The notes: generated from the sequence alone by a model not told the origin. A DNA stretch of 11,493 nucleotides from Lyophyllum atratum (GCA_014905825.1 JACGCN010000149.1:1-11493), one strand, 5' to 3'. Shown: positions 1-8,210, numbered from the stretch's first letter. A program made the numbers and translations.

Positions 1-1150
1 CGGACGTATGTAGTTATATATTCTCTACTACTACTACTAGCATACAGAGCGACGGAGTGAGAGATAAGATCGGGAGTTTTCCCGGGCCTCGGAGCGGACG
101 TGGGTGCCTACCTTGTTCTCTACCACTAGCAAATGACGCGACGGAGCCGGAGCTCGGAGACTCGGAGAGCGGAGATAAGCTAGGGAGTTTTTTTTTTCTC
201 AGTCGCTCGGAGGGCGTGGTTCCGTCATGCTTCCGGCCCGGCGCGCTTCGATGGATCTCCACCAGATATCGGCTGGGTATCCATCCGCCTCGGCCCGGCG
301 GGATACTGCATATCACCTAGCACTATCAGTGCCAAGTACGTCACGAGTAGAGAACAATCGGGTCGGGACTCGGATGTTGAACACTATCATAGGTATAAAT
401 TTCCTTGGAATTCAAAGTGCAAAGATTTTCAATGATGGAAATAAACGCTTGAATACCTATCTATGTACTCCACATACTTCTCCGACGCCTCCGGCGCGTG
501 GCCTCGAGGTACCTATTCAAAGACGTCATTGGCAGAGCTGCGCTTCGGTAAACCGGAAGCTCCATATGTACACATATGAATAGTGGGCCCTCGCTACTAG
601 TAGGATAAAGTGGTAGATACTATACACAGGTACACCAGACTATTGTCGAACACCGCCAACCGAAATCTCAATTTATTTCTGGCTAAATAGCAAATACGTA
701 GTTTAGGCGTCTGGACTTAGATATGAGACCGAGTTCTGTTTTGTTTACTCATTGATTCCATCTAGATCATGGTCTTATTAAACCGAGCCGAGCGCCGTGC
801 ACAGGTTGGCGGGATAACGAGTGATAGCGCATGAAGGGCGTGTGCGCCGAGGAGTCGAGGACCCTCGACGCGGGCGATCGCTGTGCAAGAAGATACAGAC
901 TTTTGCAGTAGCGGTTTTACTGGCGGTACGAGTCTGGGAGCAACCATCTACCTAGCATCCGTTGGCCTTCCGGATAGGCTAGAGATAGGTGCTGTGGGAT
1001 ATGAAGGCTCGACGGTAAAATTCACATATATGGCCTGCTGTTGGGAAGAAGTGTAAATCATTACGCCAGTGAAGGTGCGTGTCTTGCAATCCATCCGCCC
1101 GGAGGTTCACAGTCAACGGCTCGGTGATTACGGTCACATGACCATAGGAA
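1..1150. other. Region with no convincing gene
   Basis: No reading frame here shows a recognisable domain or a plausible fungal start. What can be seen is simple sequence and weak repeats: CTA trinucleotides at 26-39; a GA-rich block at 60-80 (agataag, then gggagtttt) that recurs in diverged form at 173-190; and an imperfect inverted repeat at 251-284 (ATGGAT ... ATCCAT around ATATCGG). The decamer GAGTGATAGC at about 818-827 recurs near 1176 and, with one change, near 1523. The GC-rich open frames at 14-316 on both strands look like compositional artefacts. Confidence 0.5.
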
Positions 1151-1581
1151 AACAAGTTCATTTGCCCGTCAATACGAGTGATAGCTAATGATGCCGGCCT
1201 GTGTACTTACTATATAGTAGTGACATCTTAAGATCGTGGTCGTTGAGAGTCAGTTGTACTCTACCATAACTAAGTGTAGAGACTGAAGGGAATCGCTTCA
1301 ATCCAGACGCTGTAATCACAGATGCTGTCTGTGTAGAGACACCATAGTACTACTGGTATGTAGTACGATATGTATACCGCCAAACTCTCTCCTACAGCAA
1401 CACTGATACCTAATCGCCACACTAATGGGGAGTCGCGAATAAGCTACCGATTGGCTGTGGAAACCGGCTGGCTGGCATGGAGGTGAATTGCATGTCTACG
1501 AAGAGTTCATTGACGTTCGCCCCGAGTGACAGCTTATGATGGCAAGATGACGGCCGGTGTAGTGACATCTAATGATCGTGT
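1150..1581 (+). repeat. Diverged direct repeat, about 85 bp, two copies 347 bp apart
   Basis: The stretch 1150-1239 resembles 1500-1581. Shared blocks in the same order are AGTTCATT, CGAGTGAYAGC followed by WATGATG, GCCGG.CTGTGTA or GCCGGTGTA, then AGTGACATCT and GATCGTG. The second copy leads straight into the coding-like frame at 1521-1798, so the first copy may be a decayed duplicate of that gene's coding sequence. Only the short CGAGTGATAGC core is seen again, near 816. The DNA between the copies holds a small hairpin (GTACTAC ... GTAGTAC, about 1345-1365) and no gene. Confidence 0.5.
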
Positions 1582-1798
1582 ACAGGGGAGTCGGCTACTC
1601 CGGCTCGAGCGTGAGGTTGCGCGCCTCGAAGAGCGCGCGTACCGAGCCGTCCATTGCGATGCTCCGATCGACCGGAAGGAAGTCAATTGAAGAATCCTAG
1701 TGGAGCGGATGGCAGCCTTGGAGCCTGAAGGGAGTGGCGTGGCGCCAATGGTCGTGCTGGCTGCTCTGGCGGCCGCAATTGGCTTTTGGTTGTGGTAG
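1521..1798 (+). pseudogene. Coding-like remnant: charged coiled coil with C-terminal hydrophobic tail
   Basis: I do not recognise the family. One frame stays open from 1514 to a TAG at 1796-1798 apart from a TGA at 1688-1690. It reads through a heptad-like charged stretch (LRLEREVARLEERA, 1598-1639), then a second one after the stop (LVERMAALEPE), then a run of about 18 apolar residues (APMVVLAALAAAIGFWLW) that ends the protein. This layout, a coiled coil followed by a membrane segment at the very C-terminus, is what tail-anchored proteins look like. GC-rich codons in this frame stand out from the surroundings. No upstream exon or start is visible, so it is a 3' fragment at best. It could be chance: the frame is short and has a stop. 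Confidence 0.33.
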
Positions 1799-2096
1799 AG
1801 GGTTCAGCCAATCCACTAACGCTGCCTTCTCCGTCCAGTTCCCGCAACGCCCACTTCTTCTTCCAGTCCTAAAACGGTGCCTTTTTCCTCCAGTCCCCGT
1901 AGTCCGGACAGGACTATTTCGAACACCGGCTTAACCTATCTTTGTCGAACCCGCTCACTACTGGCGGCGGAGAAAGTCCATACATTATCTGACTGTGGCT
2001 GTGACTCGACAACAGCAGAAAGTATGATCTAATGTCAAAACACAAATGATGAAACAATGACCACAAGAAAAAGAAGACAGTTTCTAGTTGTAACTA
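1799..2096. other. No gene seen
   Basis: This stretch separates the tail-anchored-like remnant from the RNase H relic. An open frame at 1734-1934 (+) overlaps the remnant in another frame and has no recognisable features. No repeat or RNA gene is seen. Confidence 0.4.
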
Positions 2097-2484
2097 CTAA
2101 TCCGAGTCGTATTCGCTATCGTAAGCGTCGCGCTCCAACACGATCTCTAGCGCAGCTACCGCCGCCTCGCCAGGCAGTTCATTATACACCCTCTTGCCCC
2201 CAGAACTTGACGCGAACACCGCCTTCATCCGCCAGCTGCGCGATGAAACGATCCAGCTGCACAAACATACCCCTATCCACGACGGTCTCCTCCTGCGGGG
2301 TACGTCGGCGCAGTTTGAAGCCTTTCTTCTTCCACTTCACGATCCTGCTGCTGACGCCGGCGACCGCATCGGGGCGACGAGAGAGGCGCACTGATCTGGG
2401 TTCTGTAGTCGGCAGAGCCCATATCGAGACCCGATCGATGGCAACGTGAGCACCCTGAACGGTGGTTTGGATATTGCCTGCCCG
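2097..2484 (-). pseudogene. RNase HI C-terminal relic
   Basis: On the minus strand a frame open from 2484 to 2182 matches the pattern of fungal RNase HI: AGNIQTT (family: Q-T-S-N-R-A-E), RSVRL before a residue pair PD (family: T-D-S), then RIVKWKKKGFK, VDRGMFVQLDRFIAQ and VRVKFW. A one-base shift near 2185-2190 is needed to continue into the tail (VYNELPGEAA ... YDSEYDSD) that ends at TAG 2097-2099. In the family this is the nuclease that cuts RNA in RNA-DNA hybrids using four acidic residues. Here the glutamate of the QTxNRAE motif is replaced (GAHV), the last aspartate region is altered, and a TGA (2485-2487) stands just upstream, with the N-terminal third unrecognisable. So this is almost certainly dead. 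It could derive from a stand-alone fungal RNase H gene or from a retroelement; no reverse transcriptase sequence is seen nearby. Confidence 0.7.
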
Positions 2485-2489
2485 TCAAA

Positions 2490-2790
2490 TCGGAAACCTC
2501 GCGTGGATGGTGCCAGCTGCGAATATCACTCGAGAGTAGAGAGCGGCTCCGCCTAGGTATCACATGCTATTTCTTGTAGATAATTGAACCGACAGCCGAG
2601 GAACCCTAACCCAGCAGCGCCGGCGATCGCCGCAGTGGGCTCCGGGAAACAGCTATTCCTCGAAACGAGTAGCAAAACGATCAACGAATTCTATTAAACC
2701 TCTATAACACCCGCGGACGACTACTATGTATACTATGCACATGCGCTGGGCTAGCACTACATCCCAGAAAGACAGGGCCCCCACCCAGCT
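2490..2790. other. Spacer without gene
   Basis: This holds the unrecognisable upstream part of the RNase H relic and the 3' flank of the thioesterase gene. The 18-mer at 2604-2621 (CCCTAACCCAGCAGCGCC) recurs with one change at 8059-8076, right at the outer edge of the MITE. Confidence 0.4.
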
Positions 2791-3339
2791 CTACAGCTTC
2801 GCCTTTTCCCGCACCTCAACGAACAGACTATCCGCCTCTGCATAGACACCACCTTCGCCGTCCTCGACAGTCCCACGGATAAACAACTTCCTCCCCTCCC
2901 TCCTAACCAACCATCCGCGACACAATACCACACTCGGTGTAGGCACAGGCTTACGGAACGTAACGTTTAGGTACGCCGTGAAAGCGAGCGCAACGACCGC
3001 CGAGCCCGTCGCCATATCCAGCAGCGTGCTGACGATGCCGCCGTGCAGGATCCCGCCGTGGCCGTTCATACCGGTGCCGAGCGAGACGAGCAGGCACGTC
3101 ACGTCGCTTGACCCAACGCGCACGCTCGCCAGCGCACGGATTGTCTCGCTCGTCTGCAGCGTCACGGCTGTGAGCGAGTCTTCGCGCCCCGGTCCGGGCT
3201 TAGATTGCTGGATATCGCGGCCGGTAAAGACCGATGTCGTCGGCGAGGTGAGCAGCGCGTACGCCCACGGTATCGATACGAAGTCGGGGTGGATGGCGGG
3301 GGCATGCCTTGCGGGAGGAGTGGGAGTCGTGGTCTGCAT
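2791..3339 (-). CDS. Hotdog-fold acyl-CoA thioesterase, PaaI type
   Basis: A single-exon gene of 182 codons with TAG at 2791-2793. The protein matches fungal thioesterase-superfamily proteins that hydrolyse acyl-CoA thioesters; the substrate cannot be told from sequence. Visible motifs: an N-terminal HP.F.SIPWAYALL segment typical of the fungal branch (about residues 17-30); EDSL...TLQTSETIRA (about 53-69); the active-site helix GGILHGGIVSTLLD, with HGG at 99-101 and Asp at 108; then TAYLNVTFRKPVPTP and a closing strand pair GRKLFIRG...EDGEGGVYAEADSLFV. Length is normal for the family. The frame is open upstream to 3585, but I chose ATG 3337-3339. In the second copy (8745-9107) the same ATG is conserved, while upstream of it the two copies differ by indels that break the frame, so the upstream part is leader, not protein. 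No damage is seen. It is GC-rich and is the only intact-looking gene here. Confidence 0.85.
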   Translation of the reverse strand: MQTTTPTPPARHAPAIHPDFVSIPWAYALLTSPTTSVFTGRDIQQSKPGPGREDSLTAVTLQTSETIRALASVRVGSSDVTCLLVSLGTGMNGHGGILHGGIVSTLLDMATGSAVVALAFTAYLNVTFRKPVPTPSVVLCRGWLVRREGRKLFIRGTVEDGEGGVYAEADSLFVEVREKAKL

Positions 3340-3526
3340 CGCGGCCGGAGGTGGAGGTGGTTGGAGTGCGGTTGTGGGTGACGAACCGGACCCTGGCCGG
3401 ATGGGTTTTGTGCTCTGGCGAGCCGAGGCACGATTGCCGTGTAACCGGTGCACCCCGGTCCCTGGTGCCTGAGTGAGGGATGACTGGTGCGTGACGACAC
3501 GTGACGACACAGCAAACGAGGACACG
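3340..3526 (-). promoter_or_regulatory. Thioesterase leader and promoter region with E-box
   Basis: About 170 bases upstream of the thioesterase ATG are shared with the region above the truncated copy (8936-9107), including the palindrome CACGTG at 3498-3503, aligned with CACGTG at 9080-9085 (the latter in the full form TCACGTGA). CACGTG is a binding site for fungal bHLH regulators. Its use here is inferred from position and conservation only. Similarity ends at about 3527, the proposed inversion breakpoint. Confidence 0.45.
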
Positions 3527-3997
3527 CGGGAACCCATACTCGAACATTCGTTTGTTCGATGCATCTTGGAGCCGCATGGGGACACAAATTCTCAAACCTC
3601 CGATACCAACAGCGCCGCGACGGATCGTGATAACAGCCTGTTCTCTCTGGGAATCATCTTGATCGAGTTGGCATTGGGAAAGACTATTGAAGACCTCCGA
3701 TCCTCTGAAAAGACCACCCGTGATTTCAACTTCCAGTCACGTGACTTTCTGGACTACACGACCGCGTTGGATTGTCTCGGACATGTGTACTCCACCCAGG
3801 GGGCCGCATACGGAGGCGCAGTAGAACGTTGCATCAAAGGTCTAAAATTTGACGAACCGATTCGACAGGACTTGACCGACCTTCTCTATAAAAATGAATT
3901 CCAGGCACAGGTTGTCTGGGTACTCGAATGGAACTTAGAAATAGGTGTACGACGTACTTCCCCACCTCCAGCTCTCCTGCTGACGAATGGGCGATAG
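3526..3997 (+). pseudogene. DUF7580 domain, C-terminal fragment
   Basis: The plus strand reads without a stop from the junction near 3526 to TGA... at 3995-3997. Conserved DUF7580 marks in order are NSLFSLGIILIELALGK (3634 onwards), TIEDLR, LDCLGHVYSTQGAAYGGAV, ERCIKGLKFDEPI, DLTDLLYKNEFQAQVV and VLEWNLE. DUF7580 is a fungal pseudokinase-like domain, often found in proteins of the Helo/prion-inhibition type; its biochemical role is not established. This piece has no start of its own: the open frame runs leftward into the thioesterase leader, which is not DUF7580 sequence. The missing N-terminal three quarters lie on the opposite strand at 4860-5990. The reading frame itself is undamaged, so the break may be young relative to the stops in the other half. 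Confidence 0.72.
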
Positions 3998-4450
3998 ATA
4001 TTCCTTGGTCACTCAGCTTGACAAGCGCTGATGTTTCCCATGTGTCCGCATGTCATGATTCCGCTCGATTTACTGGGGCGCGCGCCGGGGGGTGAGGGGG
4101 GGGGGGGGGTCGAAGCGCCCAAGAAAGGAAATACTGGCTAGCGAGGTTATGGTGTATTTCATTCTGTATTTCCTTGTTTCTGATTCATATTTCTTTGTTG
4201 GTTTTGACTCCATCATTGTTCTGCAAGACTGATGTGGCGATCGTTTCTGCTCGCATCGTTCAACTCCTCTGCTCGTCTTTGCTTTATTAGCGCAACCGTC
4301 GTTATTTTCCTACATCGTCAGCCCTTGACACCCCCGCCATAGTTTCACGGTATATACTTGTTTACTTTGGATTCGCCCCAAAATTCATCACATCACTGCC
4401 CTCGACTGCTTCCCCGTGATCCGTAATCAAGCTGTGAAAACTTCTATCAT
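3998..4450. other. Non-coding stretch with G-tract and promoter-like sequence
   Basis: A run of 14 G (4096-4109) follows a run of six G (4087-4092), the whole being G-rich on the plus strand. From 4140 to 4440 the DNA is T- and C-rich, with TATATA at about 4351-4356 and pyrimidine tracts, as in many fungal promoters reading rightward. It lies inside the segment proposed to be inverted. Confidence 0.4.
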
Positions 4451-4776
4451 GGTTTTTTTCGGTCGAGTTCCAGCAACTGAACCCGCTCCAAGATCATCCA
4501 ATTCAGCCCTGTATTTTGCCGATCTGAGTGGCTTAGGTACCCGCCGCCGTAAACCTCCGGTCATCAAATGTATATCCCGCCCCGGGATTGGGTTATGATT
4601 GCATACTCAGGTCCGTCCGTAAACCGAAGTTCACCATCGCACAATCCATACACAAAAGCCCTCTCTGCCCCGAGGCCTTGTCTTCACGCGCCGCGGCAGA
4701 ATCATCTTTTGCGGTAGTCTCAACTTGTCGCGTGACCATCACCCGTCCGAGAACGGACCGTCTACTTCACGAATAA
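4416..4776 (+). pseudogene. Possible degraded 5' end of an unknown gene
   Basis: Two overlapping plus-strand frames (4416-4598 and 4588-4776) follow the promoter-like stretch. An ATG at 4450-4452 opens MVFFGRVPATEPAPR and runs to a TGA at 4596-4598; a frame shift near 4590 would continue into YDCILRSVRKPKF and stop at 4774-4776. No domain is recognised. The main reason to list it is the promoter-like upstream DNA. It may simply be random open sequence. Confidence 0.2.
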
Positions 4777-4859
4777 TCCGTGCGGTACAGGGCATTCCCA
4801 GGTAGTGGTGCCGCTTGCGGGATGCGGGAGCAGGTAAAAATTATACAGACTCACATAAC

Positions 4860-5990
4860 CTACTCGCGCTCGACCTCTCGGTGAAGAATGAAAATGTCCT
4901 TTTTGCCCCAAGTGTTGCCTAACCACTGTGTAGTATGAAGTTGCATGAGAGCGAGCGCAATCTGGACACCCAATTTTAGCGCCTCGACCGGGTGCAGTCC
5001 ACCCGTCTTGAGAACAGCATCAAGTGGTATCGCTCGTATCTTTTCGAAGGGGAATGCGATCACGGTGCGTGGCCGTAAGCAATTCCAGGCGACGTTTCTC
5101 TCTCCCAGAAGTGCACCCAAAGATATCGCCGACGCAGAACTCCCATTGAAGCTTTGGTGCACCGCTTGCTGGATCACCGAACACAGATTTTCGATTGCCT
5201 TTTCCTTTCCACCAGACGGTATCGTTGGTTTGATGGTGGCTGTGACGGACTTCGCTTCGTCGGGGATGTTGTATCGGACACTGTTACGGTGTTTGGGGAC
5301 AAGTCAGCGAGACTCGTAGAAATCCATGGAGAAAAATTACTTCATGCGTTTCGTGATAGCGGTTAAGGTATCGTCGGAGATATTACGGGATACTGGTTCC
5401 CGGTTCGGCGTGGTCAATGGCTCAAAGTCCAGTTGTCCCCCAGCCAGTGCTAGCATCTGAAAGTTCATCCTCAAAGGAAAAAAATAGTTCGAATGTTGTG
5501 GGCATTGGTACTTCCTCCGTGGCCCGTCCACGTACGCTAGGAAGCCGAAGGGCTGCATAGTGAGGTTGGTCGCAGTGACACAATCTGATATCCTGCAGGT
5601 TCTCCTGCAATGATTTGTGAAGATTGATCGCCAGTTCTCGCCGTTTATGGTATACTGTCATCGAGTCTGCCGTTGTTTTGGAGAATTTCCGAACACGAGC
5701 GGCTGAAGGGAGCACTCTCGCAAGTCGTTTTAACTGGTCGTTTATTACTTTGATCTCTCCAATGTTTTTGTCGATTCACTGCTTCTTTAACGGTCAATCC
5801 GGTTAAAGTGGCGTTCTAGGATGGGGGCATACCGATGATTTGTAGTCAACCCTGAGCTCCTTATGTAATTCCTTCATAAGTGCGCCCATTCGTTCCACGG
5901 TTTCGCAAAAGATAGTAGCATGTTGCTCGCCCCAGCAGTTGTGAAGGTGTTGTCTGACTCTGGATTCATCCCTTGAGCACGAGAACTGCG
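4860..5990 (-). pseudogene. DUF7580 gene, N-terminal and middle part, multiply broken
   Basis: Read on the minus strand, pieces of one domain follow in order across several frames: DESRVRQHLHNCWGEQ and ETVERMGALMKELHKEL (5970 to 5870); a shift; DQLKRLARVLPSAARVRKF (about 5735 to 5690); ELAINLHKSLQ, then LCHCDQPHYAALRL and TFELFFSFEDE, the C.C..PH.A.LRL plus 'FSFE' pair typical of DUF7580 (5640 to 5465); a shift near 5460; then one frame from about 5450 to 4860 with TAA (about 5337-5339) and one TGA inside it, carrying KAIENLCSVIQQAV, ISLGALLGERN, ALKLGVQIALALMQLHTT and QWLGNTWGKKDIFIL. It ends at TAG 4860-4862, just where the domain should go on to the LFSLGIILIEL part. That part is on the plus strand at 3526-3997. 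The true start is uncertain and may lie in the frame that ends at 5966. Cannot be translated as it stands. Confidence 0.7.
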
Positions 5991-7047
5991 CCGGCGAAGA
6001 ATTCTAGAATGCTCGTATGTAGGTCGTCATTGGTGGTGTCAACCTTAACACCGCCGTCAAGAACCCCCTGAATAGTCACGCGGTCGTGGTCGAGGACCGC
6101 CCTTCTTGGTTCAACCAGACCATTGGTACTCATCCCATGACCGTCAACAGATAGGTGGTTTTGCCCGTTGCACAAGTCCATGCAACAGACCGGAAGCTCA
6201 AATATGGATAAGCTTGATATTTCATCGGCTGGGGTCAGCTCAGAGAGTGTCGTCCCTCTCGTAGTTTTGGTGGCTGAGCTGTTTAGGGAGACGGTGGAGG
6301 CACTCTAGACTCGGAGCTTCCGATAAGGTCTTGATTTTCGCAAGTCTGCTTCGAATGACCGTTGCCTTAGTGTGCGGGGACCAGCCGTAGTCGTGATCGA
6401 GATCGGGTCGCCATCCGCTGGCACCTCGTCCAAGCGATGCATAAATCCCCGAACCTCCACCGAGGTCGGATGGGTTGACTTCAGGAACCCAAGAACTAAA
6501 AAATGTAACTGTGCCGAGTCTCGGGCTGCATCGGCAGAAGACTAGCTGGTCATCGTCAATGAAACGTGGATAGCAGTGGGGAAACTGAATTCAACTCACC
6601 AATGGATGGTGTTGAGCATGAGGGTGAGGTTGATCTTGTGTCTCCCCAATTCATCCATCAAGGCGACGATATCTGATTCGCTCCATCCCTACTGAACTTG
6701 GGACCATGTACGGCGCAGACTCCAATCGGCATCAGGATGACCCCCAAGCGCATTAATCTTCTTCTCCAGTTTCGAGTAGACAAACATGCACCCCATCAAC
6801 AGGGCCAGAAGATCGTGCAGAGATATCATGGACAACCTTTCCTGGTCAACGGAGGCGCTAGCTCCATCAATGAATTGTTGGATCCTCTTAAAGATCAATT
6901 CCATGGTGTGCATCTCGGTGATGACCCGCTCAGCTGATTCCGGTGCGTTGATACCGTTCTTTAGAAAAGCATACATGACGATGCGATCTTTCCCGAGACT
7001 GTGATGAGGCCCACTACAGACGCAGCAACCGAGAGAGGGTCAGCCAT
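5966..7047 (-). pseudogene. Helo-like N-terminal (STAND-associated) domain gene, broken
   Basis: ATG at 7045-7047 sits in a good context (ACCATGG) and opens MADPLSVAASVVGLITVSGK, the classic start of fungal Helo-like/STAND N-domains. A frame shift at about 6977 interrupts it; the next frame continues YAFLKNGINAPESAE, ELIFKRIQQFIDG, RLSMISLHDLLALLMG and VYSKLEKKINAL. A TAG at 6689-6691 falls where TGG or CAG is expected, and the same frame goes on (GRHKINLTLMLNTIH) to a GTGAGT donor at 6599. The 54-base intron ends at 6546. The following frame stays open to TGA 5966-5968 except for TAGs at 6542-6544 and 6305-6307, and includes LSELTPADEISSLSIFELPV, a stretch I associate with these proteins. 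In the family the helical N-domain mediates signalling or self-association in NLR-like proteins. No NTPase domain follows. It may be one gene with the DUF7580 piece downstream, since a one-base shift at 5966 joins them. Confidence 0.7.
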
Positions 7048-7632
7048 GGTGGTCGTACGTCGATGGTGGTGTACACGGTGGATGTGAATGATGGTGGCTG
7101 GTGCTCGTCGAATCCACTTGATCACTTGACCAAGAGGTCTACGACGATGATGCGGTCTGTTGTATTGAGCAACAAAAGGACCGACAAGACGAACACAAGA
7201 GCAACAACAGAAAACATTTCAACGTTCAGCAACCGCATCCGGTCTTCTCTTCGTAACAACTAGGTCCTATACCAGGTCCCACCAGGTCGCAACAAGGCCT
7301 CTCGCCTCTGGTACTCACCGATGCCGCCAACCTGACTGTCCAATCGCGCCCCGTAGCACCAATTTATGGGCCGGGAGCTTTCCTCCCGCGAGAGGACGAT
7401 CACCTATACCTTCAGCATCAAGTTTCTTCCTTTGAAATACGACGGTGCATCGTAAAATTCGTCCTCTAAAATCATCTGATACAGCCGGAGTGGGATATAG
7501 GGCGAGGCGGGGATAACGTAGCCCGGGAATGGCAACGCTGAAAAGAAGGATGACGGTGAAGTTGAGGTTCTATTCAACTTCGGATTGCGGTCTTACAGTC
7601 CTTTTCTACTAGAATAGAGCACTGCAGACAAA
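7048..7632. other. Upstream region of the Helo-like relic and unassigned DNA
   Basis: Bases 7048-7260 are A/C-rich on the plus strand, i.e. a T/G-rich leader and promoter for the minus-strand relic, without a clear TATA box. From 7260 to 7632 no gene is visible. A small hairpin, GGGAG-CTTTC-CTCCC, lies at about 7376-7390. On the minus strand just below it is TGGTGCTACGGGGC (about 7350-7363), which is shaped like a retroelement primer-binding site, but no LTR pair or polymerase is present. Confidence 0.35.
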
Positions 7633-8061
7633 GGGCCCGTTTGGATGGCCTCAGTTTCAGCAAAAACTATCAATTTTTCGAGAAACTGAGCAAATGGAAC
7701 TGAGACCGTTTGGATGGCACAAAAACTTTAAAAAAAAAACCGAAACTGTGCGGCTCCAGCGACAAAACTGGTACTGACCTCGAAACTGGTACTGACCTCG
7801 AAAGGTCATTTCTTTGCCGCCACTCAGTATCGCATTTTAACTTCAACCATGAGAAAAAAGCGAGGCCATAATGTGTCCACTATTAAAGTTCTGGTGAAGA
7901 CTATTTCAGACTTATGGCTGAGTAATCTGAGAACTGCCGAACACTCGGTTCACCTCACAGTTCTCCAGAAACTGAAACTGGACAGTATTTGGTGTCCCGG
8001 CGGGGAACTGAATTTCGCACTTAAACGTGGAACTGAAAACTGAGGCCATCCAAACGGGCCC
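7633..8061. mobile_element. MITE (non-autonomous DNA transposon), 429 bp
   Basis: The ends are perfect inverted repeats for 25 bases (7633-7657 against 8061-8037), beginning GGGCCCGTTTGGATGG and running to CTCAGTTT; the A at 7632 and T at 8062 could add one more base. The interior codes for no transposase. It is full of the subterminal motif AACTG/CAGTT, at least a dozen copies, for example GAAACTGAG at both ends, and an exact 18-base tandem pair, AAACTGGTACTGACCTCG, at 7765-7782 and 7783-7800. A 13-base internal copy of the terminal sequence (CCGTTTGGATGGC) lies at 7706-7718. The target duplication is not clear: TAA on the right faces AAA on the left, which would fit a worn PIF/Harbinger-type TWA site, but this is weak. 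Superfamily is therefore open. Confidence 0.8.
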
Positions 8062-8191
8062 TAACCCAGCGGCGCCTAGCGTCTGAGCTCCACCATTAGG
8101 TAACTGATAGGAACCCCCTACTTAATTTAGGTAGCTTATCTAATCAATCGTCATGATCTCATCTACCATCTCTTTCCTACAAAGCGCTCCC

Positions 8192-8210
8192 ATTGATTGA
8201 TTGATTGATT
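8192..8210. repeat. Short TTGA tandem repeat
   Basis: ATTG/TTGA units repeat four to five times. A simple microsatellite in the spacer right of the MITE. Confidence 0.7.

Noticed and set aside
14..583. Open frames on both strands at the left edge
   Set aside because: Composition-driven (GA-rich repeats), with no domain, no good start context and no splice signals.
2057..2449. Plus-strand open frame of 130 codons
   Set aside because: Lies opposite the RNase H relic, whose frame gives recognisable motifs; this one is low-complexity and Arg/Ser/Pro-rich.
2978..3472. Plus-strand open frame of 164 codons opposite the thioesterase, and minus-strand frames at 3162-3595
   Set aside because: Shadow frames of a GC-rich gene; the thioesterase frame explains the conservation and motifs.
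3340..3585. Upstream extension of the thioesterase to a start at 3585 (264 codons)
   Set aside because: The second copy shares this DNA but with indels that break the frame upstream of the common ATG, so the extra 82 codons are very unlikely to be protein.
6698..7004. Plus-strand frames at 6698-6937 and 6786-7004
   Set aside because: They are antisense to the Helo-like domain, which is clearly recognisable on the minus strand.
7849..8043. 64-codon frame inside the MITE
   Set aside because: Too short for a transposase and made of the repeated AACTG motif; the element is non-autonomous.
7624..8070. An 8-base hAT-type target duplication around the MITE
   Set aside because: GCAGACAA and AACCCAGC do not match. 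A 3-base TAA/AAA pair is the best available, with one mismatch, so no superfamily is claimed.
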